A stretch of 64,000 nt of DNA from Pogonophryne albipinna (taxonomy: Eukaryota; Chordata; Actinopteri; Perciformes; Artedidraconidae): the NCBI GenBank assembly GCA_028583405.1, contig CM053253.1, positions 8,478,941-8,542,940 on the forward strand, given 5' to 3'. Every line of letters starts with the position of its first letter. Position 1 is the first letter of the stretch. This document shows, one piece after another, positions 13,170 to 43,047 of the stretch. The position numbers and the translations under genes were made by a program. The notes below the pieces were generated by a model, which was not told where the DNA came from, searched no databases, and worked only from the letters and a program-made list of their open reading frames with translations.

Positions 13170-13208
13170 ATGGGGTTTCTCACGGCAGCAGCAGAGGAGG
13201 AGAACTAA
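13170..13208 (+). CDS. Short upstream ORF in the tcea2 leader (12 codons plus stop)
   Basis: An ATG at 13170 opens a 12-codon frame ending in TAA at 13206-13208, 20 nt before the tcea2 start. It encodes a short Ala/Glu-rich peptide and has G at +4. If the transcription start lies upstream of it, ribosomes would meet it first, so it may reduce or tune tcea2 translation. The transcription start is not known. Separately, the tcea2 frame itself is open back to an in-frame ATG at 12989, giving a theoretical 80-residue extension that I treat as leader sequence. Confidence 0.4.
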   Translation: MGFLTAAAEEEN

Positions 13209-13228
13209 CGAAGAGAAATCCGCTCAAA

Positions 13229-21680
<8,452 letters not shown>

Positions 21681-21699
21681 TCGCTGCAGTGTCTTCTTT

Positions 21700-22520
21700 T
21701 ATTTCTGGCTTAATTTAGCTTTATTGGTTCCTGCTTGGTTTAAAAAAGGGTAGCAAAATATATCTTAAATAGTATTTCGTAGTCTTTTAGAGTGCATGTC
21801 CTGGTCATATTTTCTTCATATTTGTGGATAAGGGATATTTATTTATTATAATTTAACATTGGTTAAATCAATTGGCATACAAGATTTAGATCCAGATGAA
21901 GATTGTTCTATTATTAATAGATAAAGCATGTATACATTTTCAAGTATTCATATTTTGAGTTTTGTTGAGAAATAGAACATGCATACCGCACACGCAGCAA
22001 CATTTAGACTTTTTTTAAATCAGTGCATTCAACCCATCCTGCTAAGAAGCATACACAGCTTTTATACAGCGCCTAGGGAGCAGAGTGGGGGTCTGGTGCC
22101 TTGCTCATCGGCACCTCAGTTAGGGGAATTGAACTGGCAATCAGCCAAGTCCCTATTGTATGAACAAATGCCACACAACCATTTTGGGTTATTACTGAAA
22201 TGACATCCACATTGCTGCCAAAGGGTTTCTGTATTATTGTTTCAGTTTGACTTTGACTCAACAACAACTACATGACTTATAACGCAACAGCCAGCATCCC
22301 TGTTACAACTGTAACCCACCAGTGATGTCACAGTGTACTGACACACCCTCGAGTTCACTTCTGCATCACTGGAGCAGGATAAACCACTCAAGGTCCGAAA
22401 ACATGTAACCTTTAAAGCATCTTAACTTTATCAAAAAAGGAATCTCACATAATACTGGTTAAAATTAGGTTCAAAAGTCCACTGATGTTCTAGATTTTTA
22501 AAGCCACATTAGACCACACT
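21700..22520. other. Intergenic stretch after tcea2, nothing firm
   Basis: AT-rich. Sequence near 22060-22150 (TATACAGCGCCTAGGGAGCA) weakly resembles the SINE-like repeat at 10.7 kb but is too diverged to assign. Confidence 0.35.
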
Positions 22521-22528
22521 ATGTTTAA

Positions 22529-22774
22529 CCCTCCTGTTGTCTTCAGGTCAAATCTGACCGATTTACTACTTTCATCAATCATAACTTTTTTGTTTTACAT
22601 TCGATTGCTTTAAGGCTTTATGATATCCTTCACAGTAGACATTTGAACATAGGAAATTGCTGATCACCACTTTCATTGCATTTTGGAATATTTAGTCAAC
22701 TTTGTAACACCCATGGTTTTCCCGGTCAGAAATGACTGCCATAAAGAAAAGGAATTAGTAACCATCCGGATCAG

Positions 22775-22845
<71 letters not shown>

Positions 22846-23171
22846 TGTGTTCCCCCCCCTTATGTGCCCAATCCCCCCATGTGAATCACACCTGGCACAC
22901 ACAGAACAATTTGACACATTTCGCGCTCTTATGTGCCCATCTCCCACATGGATCACACCTAGCACACGGAATACATGTTCAGTGTCTATTCTTTGTATAT
23001 TTACTGTAGTTTTTCATGTATATCAGTAGTCTGATGAAATATTTACAGTTTGAAAGGGTGTTAAATGAAATTTGGTTTTTGTGTTAATGTAATAGCGGTT
23101 AAAACAGGACCGGTCAAATTTGACCGCGAACACCAAAGTAATTGGGGGGGGAAACGAAGACAATAGGAGGG
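22529..23171 (+). mobile_element. piggyBac-like MITE (CCCTCCTGTTGTC termini)
   Basis: Left end CCCTCCTGTTGTCTTC follows TTAA (22525-22528); the right end, reverse-complemented, is CCCTCCTATTGTCTTC, a 15/16 match, followed by TTGA. A TTAA target and CCC start fit piggyBac-type elements. Just inside each end sits a GGTCAAATnTGACC palindrome. A (CA)34 microsatellite at 22776-22842 lies within. A related fragment appears at 37838-37865. No coding capacity. Confidence 0.65.
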
Positions 23172-23640
23172 TTGACACTCATTTTAATAACAAATAATAT
23201 ATAATTTGAAATATTTGAGCACTATCAGTTTGATGTTGATAACAAACGTTAAACATTAAAGTCCTTCCACTTAAATACTGTTGAGAAAATTCCTTCTCAT
23301 GACCAGTGAGGCCTTTATTCTTTATGAGTTCATTTAACTGAACCACATGTACAAGTAACACAAAAACACATAAATCCCAACTGACTCAAGTGTAAACCAG
23401 AGATGTTGAGTCCATTTTCCAAATGGCGCTGGAGGTGCGAGTGTGTTGACAGAGGTGATGAAAAGTGTTGAGAAAGCAGAGCGGATAAAGCTGCTGTTGT
23501 GTTTGTTGTGGAAACACTGCTGAGCTCTTTCCATACAAGAGCATGGGAGAGAGAGGGAGGAAGGTGGAGAGACAGCCAGGTTAGGTGTCTTCTTTCTGGA
23601 TGGAAAACAGACCGAATTCCAGCCTGTCCTCCTACAAAAA

Positions 23641-25484
23641 ACGACCAAATAGGTCGATTGTTTAAGCACCTTAGATTACGACCCATAGCCACGTTTTAAA
23701 GTGTAGCACCTCTAGTGGTCGTGTAAGAAACAACATGCTCCCGTTTATTCACAAATAACCCTCTCTGGCAAATCATAAATTGTATAATAGTTTGGCCATT
23801 AAAATGCTTTTTGATTAGATTTCTAGCGAGAAGTGTATATTGTACTTTTAGAATCCACGTCCGGTGGATGTGTATGATCTATAGTTTGATTTGAGGTCTC
23901 GCCAGAATAACGTGTATACTGTATGCGGCAGCTTCCATGTAAAGTTAGCGTGGGTGAAAACAGTTTTTCCGGTCTCGAAGTTTTCATAATAAAACCGGAT
24001 ATATTCCCCTCACTGTCAAATGATTACACAGTGATATCTGCATTACTCGTCCACTAAAACACATGTTATCCTTGTTAATTACACAATATTGATTGGTTTA
24101 AATTGTGTACAATGCTTTTGTGTTTTTAACCTTCGATTCAGAGAAACCAATAGTTTTTTTTCTTATTCAAAAGAAGACCTTAACTTAAAGTAATCTTTAA
24201 TGTTTAAATAAAGCCTAGTTGGTCTGTTTTGCACATCCTCCTGTTAATATCTTTGGACGTCCTGCACTAAACTGTTTTATTGTAGAGATCACTACAGCAT
24301 CTTCTTGATATGTAAATGTTTTCATCAAATAAAACTTATTCAACAACAAAATTCAATAACGTGCTTTAACCACTAGGCGGTGCGGGTTAAAATATAATAT
24401 CAAACATAATATGACTATTAACTTTATTGTGAAATTAAAACAGAACGGTAAAGGAAAATACAGTTTCAGTCTCTCGATTTGAAGCTTATGCATTGTACCA
24501 TGAACCTGTATAGACCTGTAACAGTCAACTGCATGAGGAGTTGGAAAGGTAATGAATTAATTAAAATGTTGAACTCGGACTTCATTTTAAGGACATTTCG
24601 GCCAGGGATTTAGAGCTATATTTGTTTAACCACCGGATTGGCAAAACAGGAGAGTGTGTGCACCAGTCTGCCTTGATCTATGTATTCATGTCTGTGACTC
24701 TCACAGTATCTGCTGCCCGCAGCTGTTTTATAGAAGGAAAACCTCCTTCACTTCATGAAATCTCTGCAGCACCAGGAGGCAGCGGGAGGGTTAACTCAGC
24801 CTCTGAGAAGAGGAGCGCGCTGTGCCTTTCACGCACCGCCTTCACTGTTTACCTTCAGAATCATTAGAAAGGCTAAGAGCGACCGCAGGCTGATGTGTTT
24901 TAACCACACACACCTCTACACACACACGCACGCACACACACACACACACGATTTAAACGCAGACTTCTGTTCCTCCATGTTTCGTTGTTATCGTTTCACT
25001 GAGCGGACCCGCCCCCTTTTTTTTCAAACGCTCCCTTTTTTGGTCGATCTGCGGCGGTAATAGGTTTTGTGCGCTGTGATGATTCGGCTGTCCCTTTAGT
25101 AATGAATATTAAATGTTCATTTGATCATTGGTTTTATTATGAAAACGTCGAGACCGGAAATACTGTTTTCAACCCGTAACTTTACATGGAGGCTGCCGCA
25201 TACCTCAAATCATCTTCGTAATATCTATCAAACTATAGATCCTACATATCGACTGGACGTGGATTCTAAAAGTACAATATACACTTCTCGCTAGAAATCT
25301 AATCAAAAAGCGTTTTAATGGCCAAACTATCCTACAATTTAGGATTTTACAGAGAGGGTTATTTGTGAATAAACGACCATCTGTAACGTTTGCATTCAAC
25401 GGGAGCAGGACGTATTAAGCGCTTGAACAAACGACATATTTGGTCGTAATAATTGGGCCTGAACAATCGGTACATTTGGTCGTA
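23641..25484. mobile_element. Foldback-type element with about 370-bp inverted arms
   Basis: The arm at 23641-24001 is repeated in reverse complement at about 25111-25484. Both share long blocks such as GATTAGATTTCTAGCGAGAA and TTTGGCCATTAAAA, and outer ends with ACGACCAAAT. The 1.1-kb centre is unrelated, includes a short CpG-rich patch at 24770-25060, and shows no transposase. The arms differ by point changes and small indels. I could not identify a clean target duplication, so the ends are approximate. Confidence 0.65.
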
Positions 25485-26244
25485 TGAGTTGCAGGACTTG
25501 TTGCCGAATTCATCAAGTCCAAACAGAACACAGAGCAGAAATAGTTACTCAGTGGAACGCAAAACAGGTTACAAACTGACCATGTAATTCTCTCTCATTT
25601 GTGATTTTGACCATTACAGCATGGTCAGGAAAAGGAAAACATATATGAAAGACAATGTTGCGATTACTTTCACCGCCCATTTGGGAAGGATTTAATATTA
25701 GATCCAAGTAATGACTGTCTGACTTTGTACTGTATAAAAAGCCTCCTTATGATTTAAGATCTTGTTACTTTGTTACGTTCAGTTATCAGAACTGATGCAA
25801 ATCGAAAAACCTAGCAAAATAAAAATATTGTAGGCTACTGAAAGAAATCAAGGTTGCTAAGCTTGTTAAACGTTCTATTTACATGTTATAGCTATATGCT
25901 AATGTTAGCACAAACTAGGTTCAGTCTCAACAGGGCTATTGTTTCCAATGCCAATAGAGTTTCTTTGAAAAAGCTAATATTTTTTTTGTAGGGGTGGGAA
26001 CAAGTATTTTATGAGATGTTATAATTGGGTTAATGAATCATTGGGAATTGCCAGAGGAATTCCCTTAAAGTATTGTTAATTAGACCCAAGCAAATATCCT
26101 TTCATTAATTCTTTAACGAGTCATTTTTCCCTTTATTTTTCATTATGTTTAATGTATGGTTGAGCTGTTTCACTCTCTGTCCTAAACGGCTTGTTGGAGC
26201 TCCTGATCCATAATGCTAAACGGGAGCAAATGTTAATAGGGGAC

Positions 26245-26360
26245 CCAATTATCCCAGTGGTGGCCGCCGGAGCTAACGGAGCCGAAGGGGGCTAGCTCCA
26301 GCCGGCGTCCCGGAGCTAGCCCACTGTGGCTCCGTTAGGTCCGGGCGGTGGAATCCGTCT
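26245..26360. repeat. GC-rich nested inverted repeat
   Basis: Outer arms CTAACGGAGCC and GGCTCCGTTAG are perfect over 11 bp; inner arms GGGCTAGCTCC and GGAGCTAGCCC are also perfect over 11 bp. Together they can fold into a long interrupted hairpin. It lies near the left edge of the 3.7-kb composite insertion. Confidence 0.7.
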
Positions 26361-26899
26361 TTTCTTAACGTGTGAATGACAAGCATTAAGAATAACAAAA
26401 TATAGCTAATTCTCTTGCAGATTGTCTCATTTGATTATGAATGTAACGTTTATATAGGGGAACTACACTGTTAGCAGTAACTTGGTATGCATGTATTTCA
26501 TGTTAGCTTAGCTTCTTAGCCTGAGCTAGCTCTGTTTACTTCCAGTTCGGAGGCAGCAGGTCCCGCCTCGGCTCCGCCTCTTTGCCCTTATTTGGAGCAG
26601 GCGGGATTAGACTCTGACGTCACTGTCGAGCCGTTAGTGGCCGACTCCGCCTACTAAGGGCTTCACGGCAACTCTGCAGAATCCTATGGGTGACGTCACG
26701 GACACTACGTCCATTTATATATACAGTCTATGGTTTCTACCCATGGATGCAATACATATTATTATGAATATAGTTAGGTTACACCTTCATGATTATGGAT
26801 CTGTGAGTGAATTGTTTTCTAACACGACCCTTTTATTTATATTAGGTCTTAAAGTGTTTGCATAAATTAGGGCGTGGTCACATTGAGTGACGGCTCTGT

Positions 26900-28745
26900 C
26901 AAGTGACTGCTGCTGCTAGCTTCTCGTCTCTCTGCTAGCTGCTCCGTGAAGCTACTGGGAGTCTGCCTGCTCAGCTCATCCAGGGAACACAACTTGAAGC
27001 CGGGCCGTGGTTGTTTGTTCTTCATGCTTATATATCGAACTATTGTGACTCGCTCTGCGGTTAAAACAGACGGTGCATGCATGCGGTTTTGCGGTAAGTG
27101 AAAATCGAGTACTTATTTATGTGTTAATGATTTTAATCGGCTACGTAATGAATGTTAAGGCTTGGTTTAGCGTGTAGCGAGTGGTAGCTACATCGGTGCT
27201 AACGATGCTAATCGTACCCTACAAGTTAAAATCATAGACTGTATATATAAAGGTTAAAACGAAATAGACAAGCGTTAAGTGGGATAATACTGTAGAACAA
27301 ACGGCTTCTGTTTGAGGTTGATAAAATAAGGTCATCCTTGTAACTTAGAGAGATATTTTATTATGTAGGTAGGAACTGTATGCATCGCTAAGGTTAATTT
27401 AAATTGGCTATGCTCAAGTATGTAGACAAGCTAACGTCGAAGTAGTGTATGTGAAATCAACCTCACAATAAGATGTGTGTATATTACAATTATTAATGTC
27501 ATATTTCAAGATGATTACTTAGATATTACAATATGGTTGGTTGAGCTGGAGTTCATTATTGAGCTTACACGTTAACGTCACAGTCATCTGAAGAACGAAC
27601 CCAAACCTTGTTGTTTTTATTAATTGCATTACCAAATGGGTATCACATAAACAGTAAGCATTGGTAACACAACTTCCAAAGTTACAGTAAAATAAAAAGG
27701 ACCCCGACTCGGACAATACACAATCCAACATGTTCAACAGAAGAGAATCAGTTATATTGTTTGTACACATGGTACTTTACATATATATCTGTTTGTTTAA
27801 GGTGTCCAGGTGATGCAGACAGGCTGGACCAGAGAGAGAGAGACAGAACTGGACTCCTCACAGCAGTGAACTTCAGCTCAGGTACAAAGACTCTATTTTT
27901 CATACTGTACAAAGAATCAAGAAAGATATTGGTTTAAATGAATGAAGTATTGACTTTAATACACTGATATGTATTCCATTAAACAATACTAAATACTAGA
28001 TCACCTACACATCAGTTAAGTTGAGGGTTTTTTCCATGCAAAAAGTTACATTTTAGATATTTAGCAATATGACTTTGTCAGCTTTCTAATTTAATGTATT
28101 GAAGGCAAAGATATTTAACAAATAGTGAGAATTGCTACTATTTATCTCTCAATATTGTCTGAAAAAACGTGGTAAAAGTTATTCTTTCAGTGAGACAACA
28201 GAGCAAGCTTCTACAGTTGCACTACGTTTTGATAACAGTTAAATATTATTTTGATAATAACATATATTTCAATGTTGATGAGCTTCATACTGTTCATTCA
28301 TAATCTGATTGTCTTTGTAGCTCACTGTTGAAATAAAAAAAAAATCATTACAATTACAAAATAATTATATCTACAGCCCCTAAACACACAAACACACCAC
28401 TTTCATAAATAACACACTTGTTCTGCAATAATATGTTTTATGTTTCCTGTCATTTTTGTTAGGAAAGGACATGCCTGAAAGACACGACATTTTCTCCTAC
28501 TCTGAGGGTCAAGAAGAACATCCAAGAGGAACATTAAAAGCTGATGTTATGAGATTTTAAGACCAGTACACTAAGAAACTACTTTTATTGTGAAAACACA
28601 GTCAGCTGATCGAATGCACCTATTTCCACATCTACACTCCATCAGCTGATTATTTCTATTTGCCTCACTTTATGAGCTTCACAACACTCGTGCCTTGTAC
28701 CGCAGAGTTTGCAACGTCACAAATAAATGGGGCCAATCTTCAGTC
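26900..28745 (+). ncRNA. Putative spliced non-coding transcript (three exon-like blocks)
   Basis: Splice signals line up on plus: a donor GCG|GTAAGT after 27093; an exon 27802-27881 between TTTAAG and G|GTACAA; a third exon from 28463 after a good pyrimidine tract and TTAG; and AATAAA at 28722-28727. Joined exons have stops in all frames, so any product would be non-coding. This may be a transcribed repeat rather than a unique gene. The first-exon start is unknown. No expression data. Confidence 0.3.
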
Positions 28746-28799
28746 AGATGTGAATGTGTAATCTAACATTTTGAGTAAGAATAATGGACAAAAGGAGTG

Positions 28800-29117
28800 C
28801 AAATACAAATACAATTTATTGAAATGTGAACCAAAAGTTAATCAAACATGTTTTAAATAAAAAGCACATACGGACAGAAGGTGTAAACCTATTAAATGTA
28901 TAAGTAAACACATTTAGTCAGATAAAGTGACAGACTAGGCCTGTGCAGTTGGTATCAGCTTTGCCCAGCATGGGCTCCTCCAACAGGCCTGGTCCTCCTC
29001 GCTGAGGAAAGACCCTCAGTCCTCTCCAAACCAACAGACAGGACGTCCATCACACGGAGGTTTCTCCCTGAAGTCTCTGCAGCTCTCTGGACACCACGCT
29101 GTCTCAATCCGTCCACA
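28800..29117 (-). other. Exon-like block with minus-strand acceptor and poly(A) signal
   Basis: On minus, a polypyrimidine tract and ATTCAG precede 29117. The frame opened there runs 33 codons with five cysteines (CGRIETAWCPESC...) to a TGA at 29016-29018, and AATAAA lies at 28820-28815. It would be a terminal exon facing the plus-strand exon series, their poly(A) signals about 90 bp apart. I do not recognise the peptide and see no upstream exon. It may belong to a repeat. Confidence 0.3.
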
Positions 29118-29950
29118 CTGAATATGAGAGGGGGAAAATGAAAATAATAAATGCTTTGGACAATAAGAAATATAAAGTTGACTGTTGAGTTGCTCAGTTT
29201 TTTTAGATTGTCAATACTATTACTGTATAACTAATATCTCAGGTTAAGAGGCACATTCAAATAAAGATTGGTCTTTAAATACATGTTGTCTTTTGAATTG
29301 TTTGTCTAAAGTCAAGGATCTAGAACTGGTACTTAGTTTTAATGATACAGTCTGGTTATTATGCTGTTTGGAGGAGGCATCACAGGTAAGAGCACTAACT
29401 AGCTACCATCACATGTACCTTAGCTTGACTTAAATGTATTAAACGTATAGTTAAGAGATATCAAAATATAAATAACTAATGTCATGCAAACATATTAATA
29501 TTTGCTTGATTCCAGAGTTGAATTTAGCACAATTGCATACAAACGTTAAGGGAATTTAAGATTCTTAAGTATTATGCTAAAAACTCAATAACTTAGATTA
29601 TTATTTATAGTTTTGCTTAATAGTTTCATGTCCGCTTACCTTAGAAACGTAACATGCGACGGCAGTGTGCAGATGGGGAGCATGTTAGCTTAGCTTGGTA
29701 GCTTCAGCTAGCTCTGGAACTTCCAGCTCGGTGGCAGCAGGTCCTGCCTCGGCTCCGCCTCTTTGCCCTTATTTGGAGCAGACGGGAGTTGAACTCTGAC
29801 GTCACTGTTGAGCCGTTAGTGGCCGACTCCGCCTACTAAGGGCTTCTCGGCAAGTCTGCAGAATCCTATGGGTGACGTCACGGACCCTACGTTCATTTAT
29901 ATATACAGTCTATGGTAATAACCAGAAAAGCATGACATGAGACCTTTAAA

Positions 29951-31000
29951 CGCTAAAGAAAATGTGAACATAGCATTTACTTATTCAATTTTACTTACAA
30001 TTAGTATGTTTTTTCCAGGACATATTGGAATTTACTAACTTTACTTTGTGCAGCTGGTAAAACATGTTAAATTTAAGATCCATTTGACTCTGGTGTAGTA
30101 TTATTTTAAGTGACTAATCTTCATTTAATAGCAAGCGCTTTAGTAAGTAAATATTACGTTTTGGGTAACTTGGAAGCAGAGAAGGAGGTAAAAAAAGGCC
30201 CTCAGCACGTGAACTAAACCATGCGTTTCTGAAAGCGATAGGAGAAGTGAAGTTTATCAGTGTCCATCAATGCATGCGAAAGAGAGGAATGCTGGGAAAG
30301 AAACATGGATGGACAGATAAAGAAATCTAAGTGTGGGAGAGTGTGTTTGTGTGAGAAATGGAGGTATGAGTGTGTCTATATACTAAATAAGTGTATGTGT
30401 CTGTGTCACAGAGAACTACTTCCAAACACAAACATATCAAGTTACAGTGAACTGTGGAACAAGACCAGACACCCACACACAAACTCCAAACCTGTGTGTG
30501 TGTGTGTTTGGTAGTTTCCTTTAGGAACTGAGTGTTGGGAGTATCAACAAAGAGTCAACAGCTCTGTCTCTCTTCACTCAGTTCATGTTCACTTTCAGTT
30601 CAAACTCAAACTGCAGTTTCACATTAGAGAAGTGAATGTACTTGAACCGCTTTACCTGAAAGGATCTATCTCAAGACGTGTTGTGCATTTATGTAAAAAA
30701 AACATGTTGGCCAAATGCTTCGATAGGATTATATAAAATACCAGACATTGGTATTTGTATCTGCCTTAAAAATCCAGTATCAAATGCAGGGTAGTGAGAG
30801 GCATGGACGAAGGCAGAGCAGAGAGTTGATTCCTAGTTGAGATATAAGAAATAAATTGAAGACACAAACACAGAACAAACGAGGCTGCTTCTCATTGGAT
30901 GTTCAAGGGTTTCCGTTTATATATGTACAATTAAAATCACAGTTTTAACAAAATATAAAATAAATAACATTAACAATACTAAGATAAATGCATTCCGAGT
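29951..31000. other. Intergenic stretch, no gene seen
   Basis: No recognised gene or element. Short GT clusters occur at 30330-30510, and an open frame of 84 codons at 30260-30514 depends on them. Confidence 0.4.
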
Positions 31001-31084
31001 CACCAGTCTGGTTAAGATCTAGGCATCTCTTTTTTTGAATCTGTTGTTTCTGCCTGCGCAGACAACTACACACATTTTCCTCAA

Positions 31085-31352
31085 ACTACATTTCCCATGA
31101 AGCACTGGGTGTAAGCATCCCATCTCACATAACATTTTTTTTTTCTCTATATATTTTTTTTCTTAGTTGTTTTTCAATAATATATCTATATATATTTATA
31201 TTTTTTTGCACCTGGGATTTCCTCCCACCCCCCTTCCTGAATTGACCAACCACAGTTCAGCCCTGCAGCCTCCTGCAGCCAATCAGGAGCAGGCGTCCGA
31301 GTGGGACAGACAGTGGTGAGGTCAAGGTGAGAGGTCACAGAGGCAGAGGTCA
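31085..31352 (+). promoter_or_regulatory. Promoter/enhancer-like cluster between tcea2 and rgs19
   Basis: ACTACATTTCCCATGAAGC at 31085-31103 resembles the ZNF143 SBS element. A CCAAT box sits in CAGCCAATCAGGAG near 31277-31290. At 31319-31352 are four nuclear-receptor half-sites: AGGTCA, AGGTGA (adjacent), AGGTCA one base later (a DR1 arrangement), and AGGTCA nine bases further. No TATA box or linked exon is visible. The patch abuts a long GT tract. Confidence 0.35.
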
Positions 31353-31381
31353 GCAGCAGCAGTGCCCAGGTAGGCCACCCT

Positions 31382-31551
<170 letters not shown>

Positions 31552-32043
31552 GCATTACTATACTTATTAGGACCACTTTAACAATCATTTTTAGGAACTT
31601 TAGAGGTCTTTTATCATCGTTTCTAAGCAATAAAACTCTCAAAATCTTTTCAAAATCGTATTCATCAAGCCAAATGTTACAGAAAATATATTAAAAAGTA
31701 ATTTAAAATACCAAAAAGCTGCCAATTTTCAAATGTAATGTTTGTTGAGCAGATCAATTAATAGTGAAACATAGAATTATCTCATTATTTAAAGCCATTC
31801 GAGTCATTAAAAAAAAAGGTCACCCAGGCCTTTGAGAAATATTGGACAATATACCATTTAGAGGGTGTGTTGCACTCAATATGAATACAAGATTGCTGTA
31901 TTTCAACAGTAACAGACTGTAGGGTGCAGTACTTCTTTACAGCTGAATGGATCAGAGTGGATTGTGAAATATTACATGATACTGTAACGGTTACTTTGGT
32001 AGGCTTGCTCATATCATGCTGAGGGTTTAATTTAGCAAGATGA

Positions 32044-32362
32044 TATGGCTGCTCAATTAATCGTATTTTAATCGCAATTACGATTTTGGCTTGCAACGAT
32101 TATGAAAACAACATAATCGAAATAAAACGTTTTTTGTTTGTTTTTTTGTATTCATTTTTTTTTTTCTTTTATTGGTTTTTCAGTTGAATTATACTTAAAG
32201 TTCAGGGTAATCAACTGTTCAAAACATACTGTTCAAAAAATGTTTTTCAATAAATTGATGTTATCAAGGATGGATAATGGATAATCGTTTATAATAATCA
32301 TGATATCAATTATTGACCCACAGAATCGAGATTATGATTGTTGCCATAATCGAGCAGCCCTA
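32044..32362 (+). mobile_element. Short hAT-like MITE with TAATCG-rich ends
   Basis: The ends are TATGGCTGCTCAATTA and, reverse-complemented, TAGGGCTGCTCGATTATGG. The flank CAAGATGA is exactly duplicated at 32036-32043 and 32363-32370 (8 bp, hAT style). The interior is AT-rich with repeated ATAATCG. No coding capacity. This TAGGGCTGCTCGATTA terminus is frequent in fish genomes. Confidence 0.88.
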
Positions 32363-32379
32363 CAAGATGAGGTAAAGAT

Positions 32380-33500
32380 CCTCTGAAATATAGTAACACA
32401 AACTGTGTAAATGTGTGTGTGTTTTCCAAACTCCAGTGTTTATTGCACCTGTGTGTGTGTCTGTGGTGTTGTGTCTAAGAGAATTGTTTTCCTCTTTTTT
32501 GCAAAGAATCCAGGAAGGGGTCAGAGTGGGAGAATTCAAGAAACAAAAAGAAAATCAACAAAATTGAAATGTTCCGTATAGTTTTCTCTTAAAAAATAGA
32601 CGTCTTGTCTGTTTGTAAATCAGTAGTCGGAGGGAATTGACATCCATCCATTTGTCCTTTTTGTTTATCGCAGGAGTGAAATGATTGAGCCAGCAAACAA
32701 GTGGATAAATAAACAGCAAACAAGAAACACACGTTTTCGTTGTGGTTTGTCGCGGGGGTTGAAGGGAGCGCCCTCTGTTTTCCAGTTGAAAGAGAGAAAG
32801 AGAAGAGAGAGAAGGAATCAGACAGCATCCATCTTTTTCTGTCGCCTTTCTCGAAACCACAGGAGGAAAACAAGGTGATGAGGCGGGCGGAGGATAGGAA
32901 CATTCACCTTTAACTGGCTCTGAAAGGTGATTGGACGGCATGAGGGGCGGGGCTAATATGTAAAAATCCACTTCCATGGCACAGGTGTGTATTTTTCCCA
33001 TTGAAATGCATTAAAGTCTCCCAAGTAATCATGTGAATCCCCACATATCCCAATACATATTTATTTCTGTTTAGAAGAAGGTCAAAAAGAGAAAAAAGGT
33101 GAGGTAATGAGGAAGGAGGAGATGTCCTTAGGTAGAAAAATAGGTTGTAAGGTTAAATAGAAGGATGTAGGTGGAAGTAACAACATGGCCAGTAAAAATG
33201 TAATAATAATGTTTCATTTAAGGGACCCTTATAATAAAAACGTGTTTATGTAGAGTGTTATTTAAAATTAGCAGATATATGTAATTTTGTAAGGGTTTTT
33301 ATCAATACTGTTATCAGAGACAGAAATATGGTATTTATATGGTAAATGTTTCCTAATCTAATGGGTGTTTGTTAGAAAGAAATATGCATTATCGGATTTG
33401 TTTTATTTGAATATCAGTATTGGCCTAATAAATGAAATTAACAAAAATGCTATGAATCGAGTTCTGATACTATTTCAGACTTGTTTTCATGATAAAAATT
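32380..33500. other. Intergenic stretch before the rgs19 3' end
   Basis: No gene recognised. The overlapping open frames at 32555-33001 on minus are not supported by family signatures. AT-rich from 33100 onward. Confidence 0.4.
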
Positions 33501-33501
33501 T

Positions 33502-33507
33502 TTTATT
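33502..33507 (-). terminator. rgs19: Possible poly(A) signal of rgs19
   Basis: AATAAA read on the minus strand, 408 nt beyond the rgs19 stop codon. A second AATAAA lies near 33402. The intervening sequence up to 33600 is purine-rich on the plus strand and codes for nothing recognisable. Which site is used is unknown. Confidence 0.35.
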
Positions 33508-33914
33508 TTAAAGTATTCATAAAATATGTTTAGAATATTGTTTTGATTACACAACATTGTATTATCTGTATTGTGGTTTTCTTTTATATCATTGCAATAC
33601 TACTGTAAAATGGGATGGGAATGGGAGGGAGAAAGGATCAGAGTAATGTAAGAAAAGATTGAATGAGAACAAACTGGAGAGAAAAGAAAAAGGAGTTATT
33701 GGCAACGGTACTAAACGTTGAGGAATAAACAAGAAATGAAAAGAAAGTCTTGGCAGTAATCGGAGAGATTTGGGATTTGTTGAAATGGAGTGAGGAGTCG
33801 TCTGATCTTTTTTGGAAAGTTTGGTACTGGGAGGAGTGTGTGAGAGAAGCGATGAAATGATCTGGCATCCATCCTGTGAGCTCAGGACCGGGAGAGGAAG
33901 AGGAGGAGGCGGCA

Positions 33915-43047
<9,133 letters not shown>

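Larger units (their letters stand above)
26207..29913. mobile_element. 3.7-kb composite insertion splitting a family A MITE
   Basis: Family A MITE sequence stops at 26205 (TTGTTGGAGCTCCTG) and its terminal part resumes at 29914 (GGTAATAACCAGAAAAGCATGACATG). The DNA between therefore looks inserted or rearranged. It contains two direct copies of a 240-bp repeat (26497-26735 and 29679-29917), the second at the right edge, both ending in TATATATACAGTCTATGG. Between them lie splice-like exons on both strands (separate entries). No transposase or reverse transcriptase was recognised. Boundaries are inferred from the MITE break only. Confidence 0.45.

Noticed and set aside
12989..13228. 80-residue N-terminal extension of TFIIS
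   Set aside because: No TFIIS homologue I know has it, the ATG at 13229 has the better context, and the ZNF143 motif lies inside it.
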